A DNA stretch of 64,000 nucleotides from Lacticaseibacillus thailandensis DSM 22698 = JCM 13996 (GTDB taxonomy: Bacteria; Bacillota; Bacilli; Lactobacillales; Lactobacillaceae). Under the pieces are notes generated by a model. It worked only from the letters and a program-made list of their open reading frames with translations. It was not told the origin of the DNA and did no database searches. The translations under genes were made by a program, and so were the position numbers. The DNA lies in contig NZ_BBER01000004.1 of NCBI RefSeq assembly GCF_001312865.1, forward strand, positions 1 to 64,000, read 5' to 3'. This document shows, in pieces, positions 11,063 to 22,558 of this stretch (position 1 is its first letter; each line of letters opens with the position of its first letter).

Positions 11063-12548
11063 TTAGGCGCGTTCACGGTTGAAATGCCGCTCGCCCACGT
11101 GCAAAACCTGCGTCAAACCAAACGTCAGGACGAAGTAAATACATGCCGTCACGATCAGCGGTAGGAACGCCTCAAACGACGCGCCTTGCACCACCGAAGT
11201 CTGGAAGGTCAATTCGCCGACCCCAATCACCGAGACCACGGACCCTTCCTTAATGACGGACACAAACTCGTTGCCCAGTGCCGGCAGAATGGTCCGCAGC
11301 GCCTGGGGCAAAACCACTAGTTGCATCGTTAGCTGCCGCGATAACCCTAGGGAGCGTGCCGCTTCGCCTTGCCCAACCGGGACCGCGTTTAACCCCGACC
11401 GAATAATTTCGGCCACGTAAGCCCCGGAGTTGAGAAACATCGCAATGGCCCCCGAAACAAACCCCGATACGTTCAACCCAATAATTTGGGTGCCAAAATA
11501 CACGATAAATACCTGGATCAGCAAAGGCGTACCGCGCACAAACTCTACGTAAATATTACCAATGGCTTTGATGATCCATACCCGTGACCGTTTCATCATG
11601 GCCAGTAAGGTACCCAAAACAAAGCCGACCGTTACGCCAATTACCGCGAGTGCCAAGGTGTATTCCGTCCCCTTGACAAAGTATGGCGCGTACTGCTGGT
11701 AAAATGATTTCTTTTGCACCATTTGCTTCATGGCCGCATTCCGCCACTTGGTGATTGGTTTGCCAATGACCTCGCGGTGCAAAATGCGGTTCAACTTGGC
11801 TTTCAGTACGGGTGAATTTTTCGGCAACACGATGGCCGACTCACCCCCACCACCAGGAATTTTAACCGGCGCAGTGGCGAACTTGTCGGACTGCATCTCG
11901 TACGACTTGGCCGTGGTGGTAGGCACCACGATGCCATCCAGTTTACCCTGACTCAACTGCGCGGCCTCATCCGTCACCTTTTTCAGTGACGTGACCGTGG
12001 CACCATGCAGATACTTTTTTTGCTTGGCCCTCCTGGATGGTGGTGATTTGGGCCCCAATCTTGGCCCCGTGAAAGTCATTGAGTGAGCGATACTTGTTGC
12101 GATCCTGCTTCTGCACCAGTACCACGTTGGGGTCATTGAAATAAACGTCCGTAAAGTCGACCTTTTTCTCCCGCTCAGCGGTTGGCGTGATGCCCGAAAC
12201 CACCAAGTCAACTTTACCCGACTCCAACGCCGACAATAACGCATCGTTACTCATCTCCACCAGCTTCAACTTCACACCCAAGCGCTGCGCAAGCAGTTTA
12301 TCCATGGTCACGTCAAAGCCAATGATGTGGTCCTTACCGCCAATGGTGGAATGAAATTCGTAGGGGGCATAATCGGGCGATAACCCGACCCGCATGACCC
12401 CTGTCCGTTTAATCTTGGCCCAAGTTGCGTCCGCCGTCGCTGCGTGTAGGTTGTGCACGGGCGCCATCCACGCGTCCACCACCACACACAGCGTAATGAT
12501 GGCGGCCCACAGCCAGCCTTTGCCTTTAATCCACGGTTGTCCCTGCAT
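11063..12548 (-). CDS. Polar amino acid ABC transporter, substrate-binding domain fused to permease (frameshifted)
   Basis: GlnP-like fusion: one polypeptide carries an extracytoplasmic amino-acid binding domain and the membrane permease. From 12548 (GGGGG six bases ahead): a hydrophobic anchor [16 protein letters not shown], then the binding domain ([51 protein letters not shown]). After the A7 run at 12015-12021, which must be six, the domain continues to about residue 270. The HisM/GlnP permease follows: [16 protein letters not shown], the [11 protein letters not shown] signature, and [24 protein letters not shown]. No ATPase gene is adjacent, so a GlnQ-type partner must lie elsewhere. Substrate unproven; the argH neighbour, overlapping by 23 bases, hints at arginine or another polar amino acid. 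Confidence 0.88.
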
Positions 12549-13932
12549 ACGCATCCCCCAATAGCTGTTTACCAGTCGCCACTTGTTGTCGCACAGAATC
12601 AAAACCAGTACCACCAAGTGACTGCCGTCGTTCCACGGCCATGACCGGATCGAGGTCGTGGTACACATCAGCGGTGATTAACGGGCTGGCCGCCTGCAAT
12701 GTGGCGAGGGGCATGTCTTGCAAGGGTGTGTTGGTCTGAATACCCATGAGTACCAGTTGCCCAACGATGGCGTGCGCCTGGCGGAAGGGTAGCCCCTTAG
12801 CTGCCAAGTAATCGGCCAGCTCGGTAGCGTTACTAAAGTCAGCTTTGACCGCGTCGCCCATACGGTCCGCTTTAATGTGGAGAGTGGTCAACATCCCGGT
12901 CATCACGTGCAGTGAACCCATGATGGTGGTGGTAGCGTCGAACACACCCTCCTTGTCCTCCTGCATGTCCTTGTTGTAAGCCAGCGGCAACCCCTTCATC
13001 ACCGTCAGCAACCCCGTCAGGTCACCGTACACGCGACCAACTTTGCCCCGGATCAGCTCGGCGTAGTCCGGATTCTTCTTCTGCGGCATGATCGATGATC
13101 CGGTCGCGTAAGCGTCGTCCATCTCTACATATTGATATTCATAGCTACTCCAAAGCACCAGCTCTTCACACAGCCGCGATAGGTGCATCATCAACATGCT
13201 CGCGTTGGCGAGGTACTCAATGGCAAAGTCGCGGTCGGACACCGCATCTAACGAATTGGTATAAACGTGCTGAAAGCCCAACAACTCCGCCGTTTCTTGC
13301 CGGTCAATGGGAAAAGTTGTCCCGGCTAACGCTGCCGCGCCTAATGGTGAAATGCTGGTGTGCTGTTGATTGAAGTCAAAGCGCTCCACGTCACGCTGCA
13401 ACATATTGAAGTAAGCCATAAAATAATGTCCCAGGGAAATCGGCTGGGCGTGCTGCAAGTGTGTCGTGCCCGGAAGAATGGTCTCCACGTGTTGCTCGGC
13501 TTGGTGCACTAACACCACCTGGAGCTTCTTCAAACTGGCAATTACTTCTGGCAGCCGGTGCTGGACCCACAAATGGAAATCAGTCGCAACTTGGTCATTC
13601 CGCGACCGCGCGGTGTGCAACTTGCCGGCTAACGGACCAATTTTAGCCGTGAGGAGTGCCTCGATGTTCATGTGGATATCTTCGTTGGCCACGGTCAGTT
13701 CCAGTCCGCCTTGGGTTAGTTCCTCGCTGAGTTCCTGAAGGCCGTGCTTAATGGTTGCCGCCTCGTCCTGACTGAGGATACCCGTATCCCCCAGCATGGT
13801 GACGTGGGCGATGGAACCCTCAATATCCTCAGCGGCCATAGCCTGATCAAAGTCGATAGACGCACCAAATTCCTGTGCAAACTCAGGGCTCACGGCGTTA
13901 AACCGGCCACCCCACATTTTCTTAACGGCCAT
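12526..13932 (-). CDS. argH: Argininosuccinate lyase
   Basis: Last step of arginine synthesis: cleaves argininosuccinate to arginine and fumarate. Complete at 468 residues. Family landmarks: [13 protein letters not shown] at the N-terminus, [30 protein letters not shown], and the fumarase/lyase signature [15 protein letters not shown] around residues 281-295. It lies 46 bases downstream of argG and forms the argGH operon. The 3' end overlaps the start of the downstream transporter gene by 23 bases, suggesting the transporter can be read from the same transcript. Frame intact. Confidence 0.97.
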   Translation of the reverse strand: MAVKKMWGGRFNAVSPEFAQEFGASIDFDQAMAAEDIEGSIAHVTMLGDTGILSQDEAATIKHGLQELSEELTQGGLELTVANEDIHMNIEALLTAKIGPLAGKLHTARSRNDQVATDFHLWVQHRLPEVIASLKKLQVVLVHQAEQHVETILPGTTHLQHAQPISLGHYFMAYFNMLQRDVERFDFNQQHTSISPLGAAALAGTTFPIDRQETAELLGFQHVYTNSLDAVSDRDFAIEYLANASMLMMHLSRLCEELVLWSSYEYQYVEMDDAYATGSSIMPQKKNPDYAELIRGKVGRVYGDLTGLLTVMKGLPLAYNKDMQEDKEGVFDATTTIMGSLHVMTGMLTTLHIKADRMGDAVKADFSNATELADYLAAKGLPFRQAHAIVGQLVLMGIQTNTPLQDMPLATLQAASPLITADVYHDLDPVMAVERRQSLGGTGFDSVRQQVATGKQLLGDAYAGTTVD

Positions 13933-13978
13933 TTCTGGTCCTTCCCTTCAATAATGTCTGTGCGTGCACGCTATGCCA

Positions 13979-15193
13979 TTACGCTTCCTGCGGTTTCTTG
14001 GCGGTTTTGCCGTTGACCTGGCTGTACACCGTGGTTGGTAGGCTCCACAACTTGATGAAACCAGCGGCGGCTGCTTGATCAAAGGAGTCAGCCGACGTGT
14101 ATGTCGCCAGGTCCTCGTCATACAGCGAGTTGGCCGACTTACGGGCCACCGCTACGGCGGCACCCTTGTACAGCTTCATCTTGACCACGCCGTTCACCAC
14201 CTGCTGCGAATTATCGATAAAGGCATTCAGGGCATCACATAGTGGTGAGAACCACAACCCGTTGTAAATCATGTTCGTCAGTTGCTGTTCAACAATCGGC
14301 TTAAAGTGAGCCAGGTCCCGTTCAAACGTCAGGTCCTCCAAGTCCTTGTGGGCGGTCATGATAACCGCTGCAGCCGGTGCTTCGTAAATTTCACGGGACT
14401 TAATGCCCACCAGACGGTTTTCAATGTGGTCGATGCGGCCGATTCCATGCGCCCCCGCAACCTTATTTAGTTGCAAAATCAACTTAAATAATGGTAATTC
14501 TTCACCGTTGATGGCAACTGGTAACCCGTGGGCAAAGGTTAGGTCCAAGTACTCCGCTTCGTTGGGCGCATCCTCCGGGGCCACCGTCAAGGCGTAGGCA
14601 TCAGCTGGCGCCTGGTTCCACGGATTTTCCAGAATGCCACACTCGTTCGCACGCCCCCACAAGTTTTGGTCGATGGAGTACGGCGAATCCAAATCGATTG
14701 GAACCGGCACGTTGTGGGCTTTGGCGTAGTCGATTTCCTCTTCACGAGACCAGTGAAAATCCCGAATGGGTGCTTCGATTGCCATGTCGGGGTCCAACGC
14801 ATGAATGGCGGCTTCAAAACGTACCTGATCATTACCCTTCCCGGTCGAACCATGTGCAATGGCCGTGGCGCCAGTTTCGTGAGCAATATCGACTAACTTT
14901 TTAATGATCAAAGGCCGCGACAAGGCAGACACCAGCGGATATTCTCCCTCATACAATGCGTTGGCCTTGATGACCGGCGCCACATACTCATCGGCAAATT
15001 CGGCCATCCCATCAATGGCGTAACTGGCAACGGCACCAACTTGTAAGGCCTTCGCCTTAATAAAGTCGATGTCCTTATCCATTTCACCAACGTTTAAGTT
15101 CACGGCAATGACCTCGTACCCCTTATCCTTCAGCCACGGAATCGCGACGGATGTATCCAAACCACCAGAATATGCCAACACAATTTTCTTCAT
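13979..15193 (-). CDS. argG: Argininosuccinate synthase
   Basis: ATP-dependent condensation of citrulline and aspartate. The start [21 protein letters not shown] at 15193 contains the PP-loop SGGLDTS. Further landmarks are [15 protein letters not shown] and ENPWNQAP. At 404 residues the protein is full length and in frame. It is first gene of argGH, transcribed away from argF across a 289-base divergent region with ARG-box-like sites and an extended -10. ArgR/AhrC repression by arginine is the expected control (inference from family knowledge plus sites). Confidence 0.97.
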   Translation of the reverse strand: MKKIVLAYSGGLDTSVAIPWLKDKGYEVIAVNLNVGEMDKDIDFIKAKALQVGAVASYAIDGMAEFADEYVAPVIKANALYEGEYPLVSALSRPLIIKKLVDIAHETGATAIAHGSTGKGNDQVRFEAAIHALDPDMAIEAPIRDFHWSREEEIDYAKAHNVPVPIDLDSPYSIDQNLWGRANECGILENPWNQAPADAYALTVAPEDAPNEAEYLDLTFAHGLPVAINGEELPLFKLILQLNKVAGAHGIGRIDHIENRLVGIKSREIYEAPAAAVIMTAHKDLEDLTFERDLAHFKPIVEQQLTNMIYNGLWFSPLCDALNAFIDNSQQVVNGVVKMKLYKGAAVAVARKSANSLYDEDLATYTSADSFDQAAAAGFIKLWSLPTTVYSQVNGKTAKKPQEA

Positions 15194-15217
15194 GAGTAAT
15201 ACCTGCCTTTGTCTTTG

Positions 15218-15273
15218 TGTGTAAATATACGTTTATATGTGTGTCAGGATTAGCTGATGCATGTATCATAGCA
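15218..15273 (-). promoter_or_regulatory. argG promoter with ARG-box-like site
   Basis: An extended -10 TGCTATGAT lies at 15273-15265 on the minus strand, with no good -35. Downstream, 15218-15231 (TGTGTAAATATACG on the plus strand) and the adjoining GTTTATATGTG resemble AT-rich ArgR operators. The operator would sit in the argG leader. Confidence 0.5.
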
Positions 15274-15345
15274 CGCCATATTCACAAAATAAACACCTAA
15301 AATACATTTTTTTGCCCTTTTTGGCCTTTTTTTTATGCGTTTCTA

Positions 15346-15395
15346 TTGCACTTTATGCAAATAAATGTATACTAGCCATATGAATATTTAGCGCA
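15346..15395 (+). promoter_or_regulatory. argF-carAB promoter with two ARG-box-like sites
   Basis: TTGCAC (15346-15351), 16-base spacer, TATACT (15368-15373). The spacer holds TGCAAATAAATGTA (15356-15369) and the start region holds TGAATATTTAGCGCA (15381-15395), both of ARG-box type. Repression by arginine through promoter occlusion is inferred. Confidence 0.6.
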
Positions 15396-15482
15396 TAAAC
15401 ATGCGCACATGTGTTAATTAGCCTGACGACTGCACGCCAGTGTCAGGCGTACGCACTGAAACCAAATCAAGGAGTGATCCAT

Positions 15483-16508
15483 ATGTACAATCAATTTCAT
15501 CAGCGGTCATTGTTAGCTGAGAAGGATTTTACCGGGGCTGAATTTTATACCCTCATTAAATTTGCCGAACACCTGAAGGACCTCAAGGCCCATAACATTG
15601 AACACCATTACTTGACCGGTAAAAACGTGGCCCTTCTCTTTGCCAAAACCTCAACCCGGACACGTTCGGCGTTCACAGTAGCCGCCACCGACCTCGGCGC
15701 CCACCCCGAATTTCTGGGCGCGCACGACATTCAATTAGGTAATAAGGAATCCCTGGCTGACACCGCTAAGGTGCTGGGGAGCATGTACGACGGCATTGAG
15801 TACCGCGGCTTTGCCCAAAGTACCGTGGCCGCCCTCGCCCAGTATTCCGGTATTCCCGTGTGGAACGGTTTGACTGATGACTGGCACCCCACGCAGATGC
15901 TCGCTGACTTTATGACCATTGACGAACTGTGTGGCCACGTCAAGGGGATCACACTGACCTACCTGGGTGACGCGCGCAACAACGTGGCCAACTCCTTATT
16001 GGTTACCGCCGCCATGCTGGGGGCCAACATCCACCTAGTGGGACCCCAGGCGCTGCAACCCGCTGCGCACGTTCAGACCATCGCCCAACAGTTTGCGGCG
16101 CAGTCCGGTAGTGACATCCTGATCACCGATGACCTAGTAACCGGGCTGGCAGGTAGTGATGTGCTCTATACCGACGTGTGGGCGTCAATGGGTGAAGAGG
16201 ACGCCTGGGCGCAACGCATTAAACTCTTACAACCTTACCAACTGAACATGGACGCGGTCACCGCCACGCACAACCCAAACGTCATTGTGCTCCATGACCT
16301 GCCAGCGTTCCACGATCTCAACACCACGATGGGTCAACAGATTCACGAAGAGTTTGGTTTGGACGAGCTAGAAATCACCGATGAGGTATTCAACGCCCCC
16401 TTTGCTCACCAATTCCAGCAGGCGGCCAATCGACTCCACACCATTAAGGCGGTCATGGCGGCAACCCTTGGCAATCCGTTCATCCCCACCGTCATCGAAC
16501 CACAATAG
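15483..16508 (+). CDS. argF: Ornithine carbamoyltransferase with altered HCLP motif
   Basis: Makes citrulline from ornithine and carbamoyl phosphate. The start at 15483 follows AAGGAG. Family motifs are present: carbamoyl-phosphate loop STRTR near residues 59-63, [35 protein letters not shown] and the C-terminal [14 protein letters not shown]. The nearly invariant HCLP motif, whose Cys takes part in ornithine binding and catalysis, reads HDLPAFHD here, with Asp at residue 272 (GAC at 16296-16298). This needs two substitutions relative to a Cys codon, so it is not explained by the indel errors common in this window. The 341-residue frame is intact. First gene of argF-carA-carB, 12 bases before carA. 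Confidence 0.94.
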   Translation: MYNQFHQRSLLAEKDFTGAEFYTLIKFAEHLKDLKAHNIEHHYLTGKNVALLFAKTSTRTRSAFTVAATDLGAHPEFLGAHDIQLGNKESLADTAKVLGSMYDGIEYRGFAQSTVAALAQYSGIPVWNGLTDDWHPTQMLADFMTIDELCGHVKGITLTYLGDARNNVANSLLVTAAMLGANIHLVGPQALQPAAHVQTIAQQFAAQSGSDILITDDLVTGLAGSDVLYTDVWASMGEEDAWAQRIKLLQPYQLNMDAVTATHNPNVIVLHDLPAFHDLNTTMGQQIHEEFGLDELEITDEVFNAPFAHQFQQAANRLHTIKAVMAATLGNPFIPTVIEPQ

Positions 16509-16520
16509 GAGGTCACCAAC

Positions 16521-17612
16521 ATGCAACGTTTTCTGGTTCTCGCTAACGGGTCCGTGTATCCTGGCACAGCGTTTGGGGGTACACAACCCGTTACTGGTGA
16601 AATTGTGTTTACGACCGGGATGACCGGGTACCAAGAAGCCATCACGGATGCGTCCTACCACCACCAAATTTTGACCTTCACCTACCCACTGATCGGCAAC
16701 TACGGGATCAACCTCCACGACAACGAAGCCCACGGCCCTCAAGCCAGTGCCATCGTCGTCCACGAGGTGGCTCGTCGCCCCAGCAACTGGCGCTGCGACT
16801 GCAGCCTGGCGGACTGGGCAGCAACTAACGATCTACCCGGCATCACTGACGTGGATACGCGGGCCATAACCCGCGAGTTGCGCGAAGCTGGGGTAATGAA
16901 TGCCACTATTGTCGATCAGGTGACACCGACCACCATCGAACAACTCCAGCAACCGCTACCCGTGACGCCACCCTCAACCGTGCCCACGATTACCACCAGC
17001 CAAGCAGTGCACCCATACCGCATTGGCGTGCTCGATTTTGGCCTCAAACGGTCCATCTTGCGCGCTTTGCAGGACCGCGGCGTTCAGACGGTCGTCTTTC
17101 CCCCAACTACCAACGCGGCCACCATTCTGGCGAGTGGCGTCGACGGGATTCTGCTCTCGAATGGACCTGGCGACCCAACCGCGCAAACTGCCGTGTTACC
17201 CACCATCCGCGCCTTACAAGCACGGTTACCACTAATGGCTATTTGTCTTGGCCATCAGCTCTTTGCGCTGGCCAACGGGGCGCGAACGTTTAAGCTCAAA
17301 TTCGGCCACCGCGGTTTCAACCACGCCGTACGGGATCTGGCCCACGGAACCACGGCCTTTACCGCGCAAAACCACGGGTACGCCGTTGATCCGCAATCTT
17401 TGGCCCACACCAACCTCACGGTCACCCACGTGGAGATCACCGACCACACCATCGAGGGCCTTAAGTTACGAGATCACGCGGCGTTCTCCGTCCAGTTTCA
17501 CCCGGACGCGACCCCCGGCCCGCACGATTATGGCTACTTATTCGACGATTTTATTGCCATGATCAGGTCACAACACGAAGCAAAGGAGGCGCTCCATGCC
17601 CAAGCGCAATGA
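16521..17612 (+). CDS. carA: Carbamoyl-phosphate synthase small subunit (glutaminase)
   Basis: Class I glutamine amidotransferase subunit supplying ammonia to CarB. The N-terminal domain has [13 protein letters not shown] and [13 protein letters not shown]. The amidotransferase domain has SNGPGDPT, the nucleophile elbow [14 protein letters not shown] with catalytic Cys, [11 protein letters not shown], and the catalytic His-containing [15 protein letters not shown]. At 363 residues it is complete. Start follows GGAGG. Linkage to argF in one operon marks it as the arginine-dedicated enzyme, as opposed to a pyrimidine-operon copy. It overlaps carB by 17 bases. Confidence 0.96.
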   Translation: MQRFLVLANGSVYPGTAFGGTQPVTGEIVFTTGMTGYQEAITDASYHHQILTFTYPLIGNYGINLHDNEAHGPQASAIVVHEVARRPSNWRCDCSLADWAATNDLPGITDVDTRAITRELREAGVMNATIVDQVTPTTIEQLQQPLPVTPPSTVPTITTSQAVHPYRIGVLDFGLKRSILRALQDRGVQTVVFPPTTNAATILASGVDGILLSNGPGDPTAQTAVLPTIRALQARLPLMAICLGHQLFALANGARTFKLKFGHRGFNHAVRDLAHGTTAFTAQNHGYAVDPQSLAHTNLTVTHVEITDHTIEGLKLRDHAAFSVQFHPDATPGPHDYGYLFDDFIAMIRSQHEAKEALHAQAQ

Positions 17613-20600
17613 TATTCACAAAATTTTGATTATTGGTTCTGGCCCGATCATCATCGGTCAGGCGGCGGAGTTCGACTACTCTGGTTCCCAGGCGGCCATC
17701 TCCCTACGTGAAGAAGGTTACGACGTGGTGTTAGTCAATTCGAACCCGGCCACCATCATGACGGATGAAGCAATGGCGGACAAAGTCTACATCGAACCGC
17801 TGACCCTACCTAGCGTCAAGGCAATCCTCCACAAGGAACACCCAGACGCCATTTTGCCCACACTCGGCGGCCAAACAGGACTCAACCTAGCCCGCGAACT
17901 GGTGCACGATGGCATCCTGGATGAATTGGGGATTGAGCTCTTGGGTACCAAGATGACGGCTATCGCCACGGCCGAAGATCGAGAATTATTCAAAGACTGA
18001 TGGGACGGCTGGGCGAACCCGTGCCCGCCTCACAAACGGTAACCACCGTGCAGGCCGCCGTCGCCTTTGCCAATGCCAACGGCTACCCGGTCATTGTCCG
18101 CCCCGCCTACACCATGGGTGGTACGGGTGGGGGCATTGCCCACGACGCTACCGAACTGACGCACATTGCGACCACCGGCCTGGAACTCAGTCCGGTGACC
18201 CAAGTGCTGATTGAGCAATCAATTGCCGGTTACAAAGAAATCGAATTTGAAGTCATGCGCGATGCCGCGGACAACGCGCTGGTGGTGTGTTCAATGGAAA
18301 ACGTTGATCCGGTGGGCATTCATACCGGTGACTCCATTGTGGTCGCCCCCACCCAAACGTTGTCTGATCGTGAATACCAGATGCTGCGCGACGCGGCCCT
18401 GAAAATCATTCGGGCGCTACACATCGAGGGTGGCTGTAACGTCCAGATGGCCTTGGATCCCCACAGCTTTAACTACGACATCATCGAGGTCAACCCCCGG
18501 GTGTCCCGTTCCTCCGCGTTGGCTTCCAAAGCCACAGGCTACCCCATTGCCAAAATGGCCGCCAAAATTGCGGTGGGCCTCCACCTCGACGAAATCATGA
18601 ACCCCGTGACTGGTACCACTACGGCCGAGTTTGAACCGGCACTGGATTACGCGGTGGTGAAAATTCCGCGGTGGCCATTCGATAAGTTCGCCAGCGCCGA
18701 CCGGACCTTGGGCACCCAAATGAAGGCTACCGGTGAGGTCATGGCCATTGGGCGCAACATCGAAGAAGCCTTAAACAAAGCCGTGCGGTCCCTCGAAATC
18801 GGGGTCACCGGCTTGTACGACATGCGGTTTAGTCACCACACCACTACAGCTTTGCTTGATGCCCTAATGCCCGCCCGTGACGACCGGTTATTCATGCTGG
18901 CGGAACTGCTCCGGCGCGGCTGCACCATTGCCCAGCTCCACGACCGCACCGGCATCGACGCGTTTTTCCTGGACAAGTTGCTCCATATCGTTGAAATCGA
19001 GCGGGCGTTGAGCGCCGGACCCGTCACTAGCGACCTGTTGACCACGGCCAAGCAAAACGGCCTGGCGGACCAGACAATTGCCCAACTAACCCAACAATCA
19101 GCGGCCCAGGTGCACACCGACCGCGTTCAACAACACGTCACACCCGTCTACAAAATGGTCGACACGGTCGCAGCTGAGTTTGCTTCCAAGACACCATATT
19201 TTTACTCTACGTATGATCAGTACAACGAGTCCCAGCCGCTGTCCAAACCCGCCGTGCTAGTTTTAGGTTCCGGCCCGATTCGTATCGGCCAGGGCGTAGA
19301 GTTTGATTACGCCACGGTCCACGCCGCGGAGACTATTCGCCAAGCTGGGTACGCCGCCATCATCATCAACTCCAACCCCGAGACGGTGTCGACTGACTTT
19401 TCCGTCTCGGATAAACTCTACTTTGAACCCCTCACCTTTGAGGACGTAATGAACGTGATCGACCTGGAGCACCCCATTGGGGTCGTGGTGCAGTTTGGTG
19501 GCCAAACCGCCATCAATCTGGCCCAAGCGCTCCACGATGCGGGCGTGCACATTCTCGGTACGACCTTGACGGACCTGAACCGGGCCGAGGACCGCGAGGA
19601 GTTCAACCAGGTGATTCAAACACTCGGGTTACCCCAGCCGGCCGGCAAGACCGCACTCACCACTACGGACGCCATTGCGGCCGCCAACAGCTTGGGCTAC
19701 CCCGTACTCATTCGGCCGTCATACGTCCTCGGTGGTCGGGGTATGGAGGTGGTGTACTCCGAACCAGAGTTGCGCGACTACATCGATCGCGCCGTGAAAA
19801 TTTCTAACCACCACCCGTGCTGATCGATTCCTACCTGCAAGGGCAAGAAGCAGAACTGGACCTCATCAGTGACGGGACGACCGTTGTCATTCCGGGTATT
19901 ATGCAACACATTGAGCGCGCGGGGGTACATTCGGGCGACTCGATGGCCGTCTACCCGCCACAGTCACTCAGCCCCACCGTTCAAGCCGCGATGGTGCATG
20001 ACGCCGTCGCGTTGGCGCATGCACTGAGTACTGTCGGCATCATGAACGTGCAGTTCGTCATTCATGACAACGTACCGTACGTGATCGAGGTCAACCCGCG
20101 GGCGTCGCGGACCGTGCCGTTTATTTCCAAAGTTACGCACGTACCAATGACGCAATTGGCGACCCACGCAATGTTGGGCGACCACCTACCAGCACTGGGT
20201 TACAGTACTGGCCTGGTCACACCGACTACCGGTATTCACGTCAAAGCACCCGTCTTCTCGTTCACCAAGTTGCCAGGGGTCGATCCCCTGGTGGGTCCGG
20301 AAATGAAGTCCACCGGTGAGGTCATGGGCAGCGCCACTACCCTGCCGGCGGCCATCGCCCGCGCCTTTGCCGGAGCCAAAGTCGTGGTGCCCGACCACGG
20401 CACCATTGTTTTGAATGGTGACCCCCGGCAAGATGCAGAGCTGATCCCCCTTGCTCAAGAGTTGGCCCAACTACACTACCAATTAGCTGCCGATCTGCGG
20501 ACTGCCACCGTCCTCGCCCGTCATGACATCACGGCCCGAGCCGTGGTGCGTCCGGACGTAGCTCTGCCACCCGGTACGGTGCTGGTGGTCAGCACCGCCC

Positions 20601-20722
20601 CAGTCACCGACCAAACAGCGGTGCAACTTCGGGCGACCACCCTGACGCAACAGCGGCCCCTGCTGACCGCACTAGATACGCTCCACGCCTGGATCCAAAC
20701 CCAAGTCCCAGTCCAGGTATAA
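17596..20722 (+). CDS. carB: Carbamoyl-phosphate synthase large subunit (frameshifted)
   Basis: Forms carbamoyl phosphate from bicarbonate, ammonia and two ATP. The two homologous synthetase halves are both visible: first [19 protein letters not shown] and GGQTGLNLA, second [17 protein letters not shown] and [16 protein letters not shown], followed by a C-terminal regulatory MGS-like domain. Two missing bases split it: near 17992, where ELFK should run into a [12 protein letters not shown] segment, and near 19820, where ISNHHP should run into [15 protein letters not shown]. Restored length is about 1043 residues, usual for CarB. The start has AAAGGAGG and overlaps carA. A strong hairpin follows the stop. 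Confidence 0.96.
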
Positions 20723-20726
20723 TCAC

Positions 20727-20775
20727 TAACGGGCACCATCATCCTTCCTGGGCGGAAAATGATGGTGCCCGTTTC
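20727..20775 (+). terminator. Terminator of argF-carAB
   Basis: AACGGGCACCATCAT (20728-20742) pairs with ATGATGGTGCCCGTT (20759-20773), a 15-base stem beyond the carB stop. The U-tract is short (GTTTCCGTT). Confidence 0.8.
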
Positions 20776-20791
20776 CGTTGCATCAACACGG

Positions 20792-20825
20792 TTGACATGG
20801 CGGTGGAAGCGCTCTATTCTATAAT
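20792..20825 (+). promoter_or_regulatory. deoC promoter with cre-like site
   Basis: TTGACA (20792-20797) with TATTCT 17 bases on (20815-20820); a TATAAT overlaps at 20820-20825 but at 22-base spacing. TGGAAGCGCTCTAT (20804-20817) partly resembles a catabolite (CcpA) cre operator. The promoter is likely; the cre is tentative. Confidence 0.6.
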
Positions 20826-20858
20826 ATGTAATGACATATTTTAAAGGAGCATTTTATT

Positions 20859-21575
20859 ATGACAGCATATTCACTTGACGACTTTGCCCGTTTAATTGAC
20901 CATACTAACCTGCACGCCGACGCCACCCGCGCTGACATGATCAAGTTGTGCAACGAGGCGAAGAAATACCACTTCAAGATGGTAGCCATCAACCAGGTAC
21001 AGTCCGCTCTGTGCGCCGAGCAGTTACAGGGCACTGACATTGACACGGGCGCGGCCATTGCCTTCCCACTGGGCCAGACCAGCATCGCCGCGAAGGTTTT
21101 TGAAGCCAAAGACGCCATGGATCACGGCGCCAACGAAATTGACTACGTCCTCAACATCACCGAACTCAAGGACGGCAACGACGATTACATTGAGGACGAA
21201 ATGACCCAAATGGTTGCTGCTTGCCACGAACGGAACGTGCCGTGCAAAGTCATCTTTGAAAACTGCTACTTGACTAAGGAAGAAATTGTGCGGGCAGCGA
21301 CCATCGCCAAGCGGGTCCGGCCAGACTTCATCAAGACGTCGACTGGCTTTGGTACCGGTGGCGCAACCGTGGCTGATGTCCGGTTGATGAAGCAGACGGT
21401 TGGCGACGCTGTCCACGTGAAGGCAGCGGGTGGTATCCGCAACTCCGACGACTTTCTGGCCATGATTGAGGCGGGAGCGGACCGCATCGGCACAAGTTCC
21501 GGCGTCAAGATCATCGAGGCTTTACGGCGGCGGATGGCGGACGACCACGTGGACAGCATTGCCATCAACCGCTAA
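20859..21575 (+). CDS. deoC: Deoxyribose-phosphate aldolase
   Basis: Class I aldolase splitting 2-deoxyribose 5-phosphate into glyceraldehyde 3-phosphate and acetaldehyde, in deoxynucleoside catabolism. The 238-residue protein starts [19 protein letters not shown] with AAAGGAG upstream. Landmarks are EIDYVLNI (substrate-site Asp), IFENCYLT, the Schiff-base lysine in [17 protein letters not shown], and VKAAGGIRN with the second conserved Lys. Slightly longer at the C-terminus than minimal DeoC. It is monocistronic by appearance, without other deo genes in the window. Confidence 0.96.
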   Translation: MTAYSLDDFARLIDHTNLHADATRADMIKLCNEAKKYHFKMVAINQVQSALCAEQLQGTDIDTGAAIAFPLGQTSIAAKVFEAKDAMDHGANEIDYVLNITELKDGNDDYIEDEMTQMVAACHERNVPCKVIFENCYLTKEEIVRAATIAKRVRPDFIKTSTGFGTGGATVADVRLMKQTVGDAVHVKAAGGIRNSDDFLAMIEAGADRIGTSSGVKIIEALRRRMADDHVDSIAINR

Positions 21576-21778
21576 ACGGATTCGTGCTGGTGTGCGTTGG
21601 TTGATGTAGCAACTTTCTGCTGATCACCCTGATTTGCGCAGGCGGTGGGGCTCCGGCAGAAGGAGATGCTGCGCCATAGTTCACATAAGCCACAGGCACG
21701 GACTAGCCCCCAAATGCACATCACTTCCTCATCGCCCACTAGCCACTGTGCTACACTGATGACCGAGGAGGTGCGTTG

Positions 21779-22489
21779 ATGACACAGCCAAAATACCAAT
21801 TAATTGCTCAAACCCTGCGCACCCGCATCGAGGAAGGTACCTACCCGGAGGGACAATTATCCCCAAGGAAGTTGACCTCGCTGCCAGTTTCGGCGTTAGT
21901 CGCCCCACCATGCGCCAAGCCATCCAGTTGCTCGTCAACCAAGGTCTGCTGGAGCGCAGGCAACGCCGGGGTACGCTGGTACGGCAAAGCAAAATTGCAC
22001 AACAATTTACCCACGTCATCCAAAGTTACAATCAAGAAATCGCCGCTAACGGCCGTTGTGGCCGGACCGACGTGCTCTCATTTTGTCAGGAACCTGCCAC
22101 GGAAGAGATTCAGCAAGCTCTCCACCTGGATGCCGGCACCACGGTTTACCAACTGGTGCGGCTACGCTTTGCCGATGATGAACCCGTCGTCCTAGTGACG
22201 ACCTACCTGCGTAGCACCATTGCCCGGACTAGATCAGGTCGACTTTGCCCACCAATCCCTATACGCTGAGCTAGAGCGCCGCCACCTAGCCATTACTAGC
22301 GTTAACCGTAAACTGGAGGTGGTAGCCGCCGATAACGAAACTGCCGCCCTGTTACAGGTGGCACCCGGTGCCCCGACGTTTTATTTCCACACCCGGGGTC
22401 AGGTTAGCGACGGCCACACATTAGAATATTCCATCGCACAGTACCGTGGGGACAACAACTACTTTACCTTTAACATTAATCGTTCCTGA
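21779..22489 (+). CDS. GntR/HutC family transcriptional regulator (frameshifted)
   Basis: One-component repressor with an N-terminal winged-helix domain (PKYQLIAQTLRTRIEEGTYPEG; then FGVSRPTMRQAIQLLVNQGL and RRGTLV) and a C-terminal UTRA effector domain (YQLVRLRFADDEPVVLVTTYLR; LEYSIAQYRGDNNYFTFNI). The ATG at 21779 has GAGGAGG ahead. One base is missing near 21861 and another near 22228; correction gives about 236 residues. The effector is not predictable. The deoC gene lies about 200 bases upstream on the same strand, but nothing in the sequence shows that this protein controls it. Confidence 0.85.
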
Positions 22490-22495
22490 AGACCC

Positions 22496-22535
22496 AAAAA
22501 GGCCGCTTCCACGAAGGAAGCGGCCCTTTTTTTAT
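22496..22535. terminator. Bidirectional terminator
   Basis: GGCCGCTTCC (22501-22510) pairs with GGAAGCGGCC (22516-22525) around a five-base loop, with AAAAA before and a T8 run after. It separates the rightward GntR gene from the leftward flavin oxidoreductase and can serve both. Confidence 0.93.
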
Positions 22536-22558
22536 TATACGTGCATCCACATTGCTTG

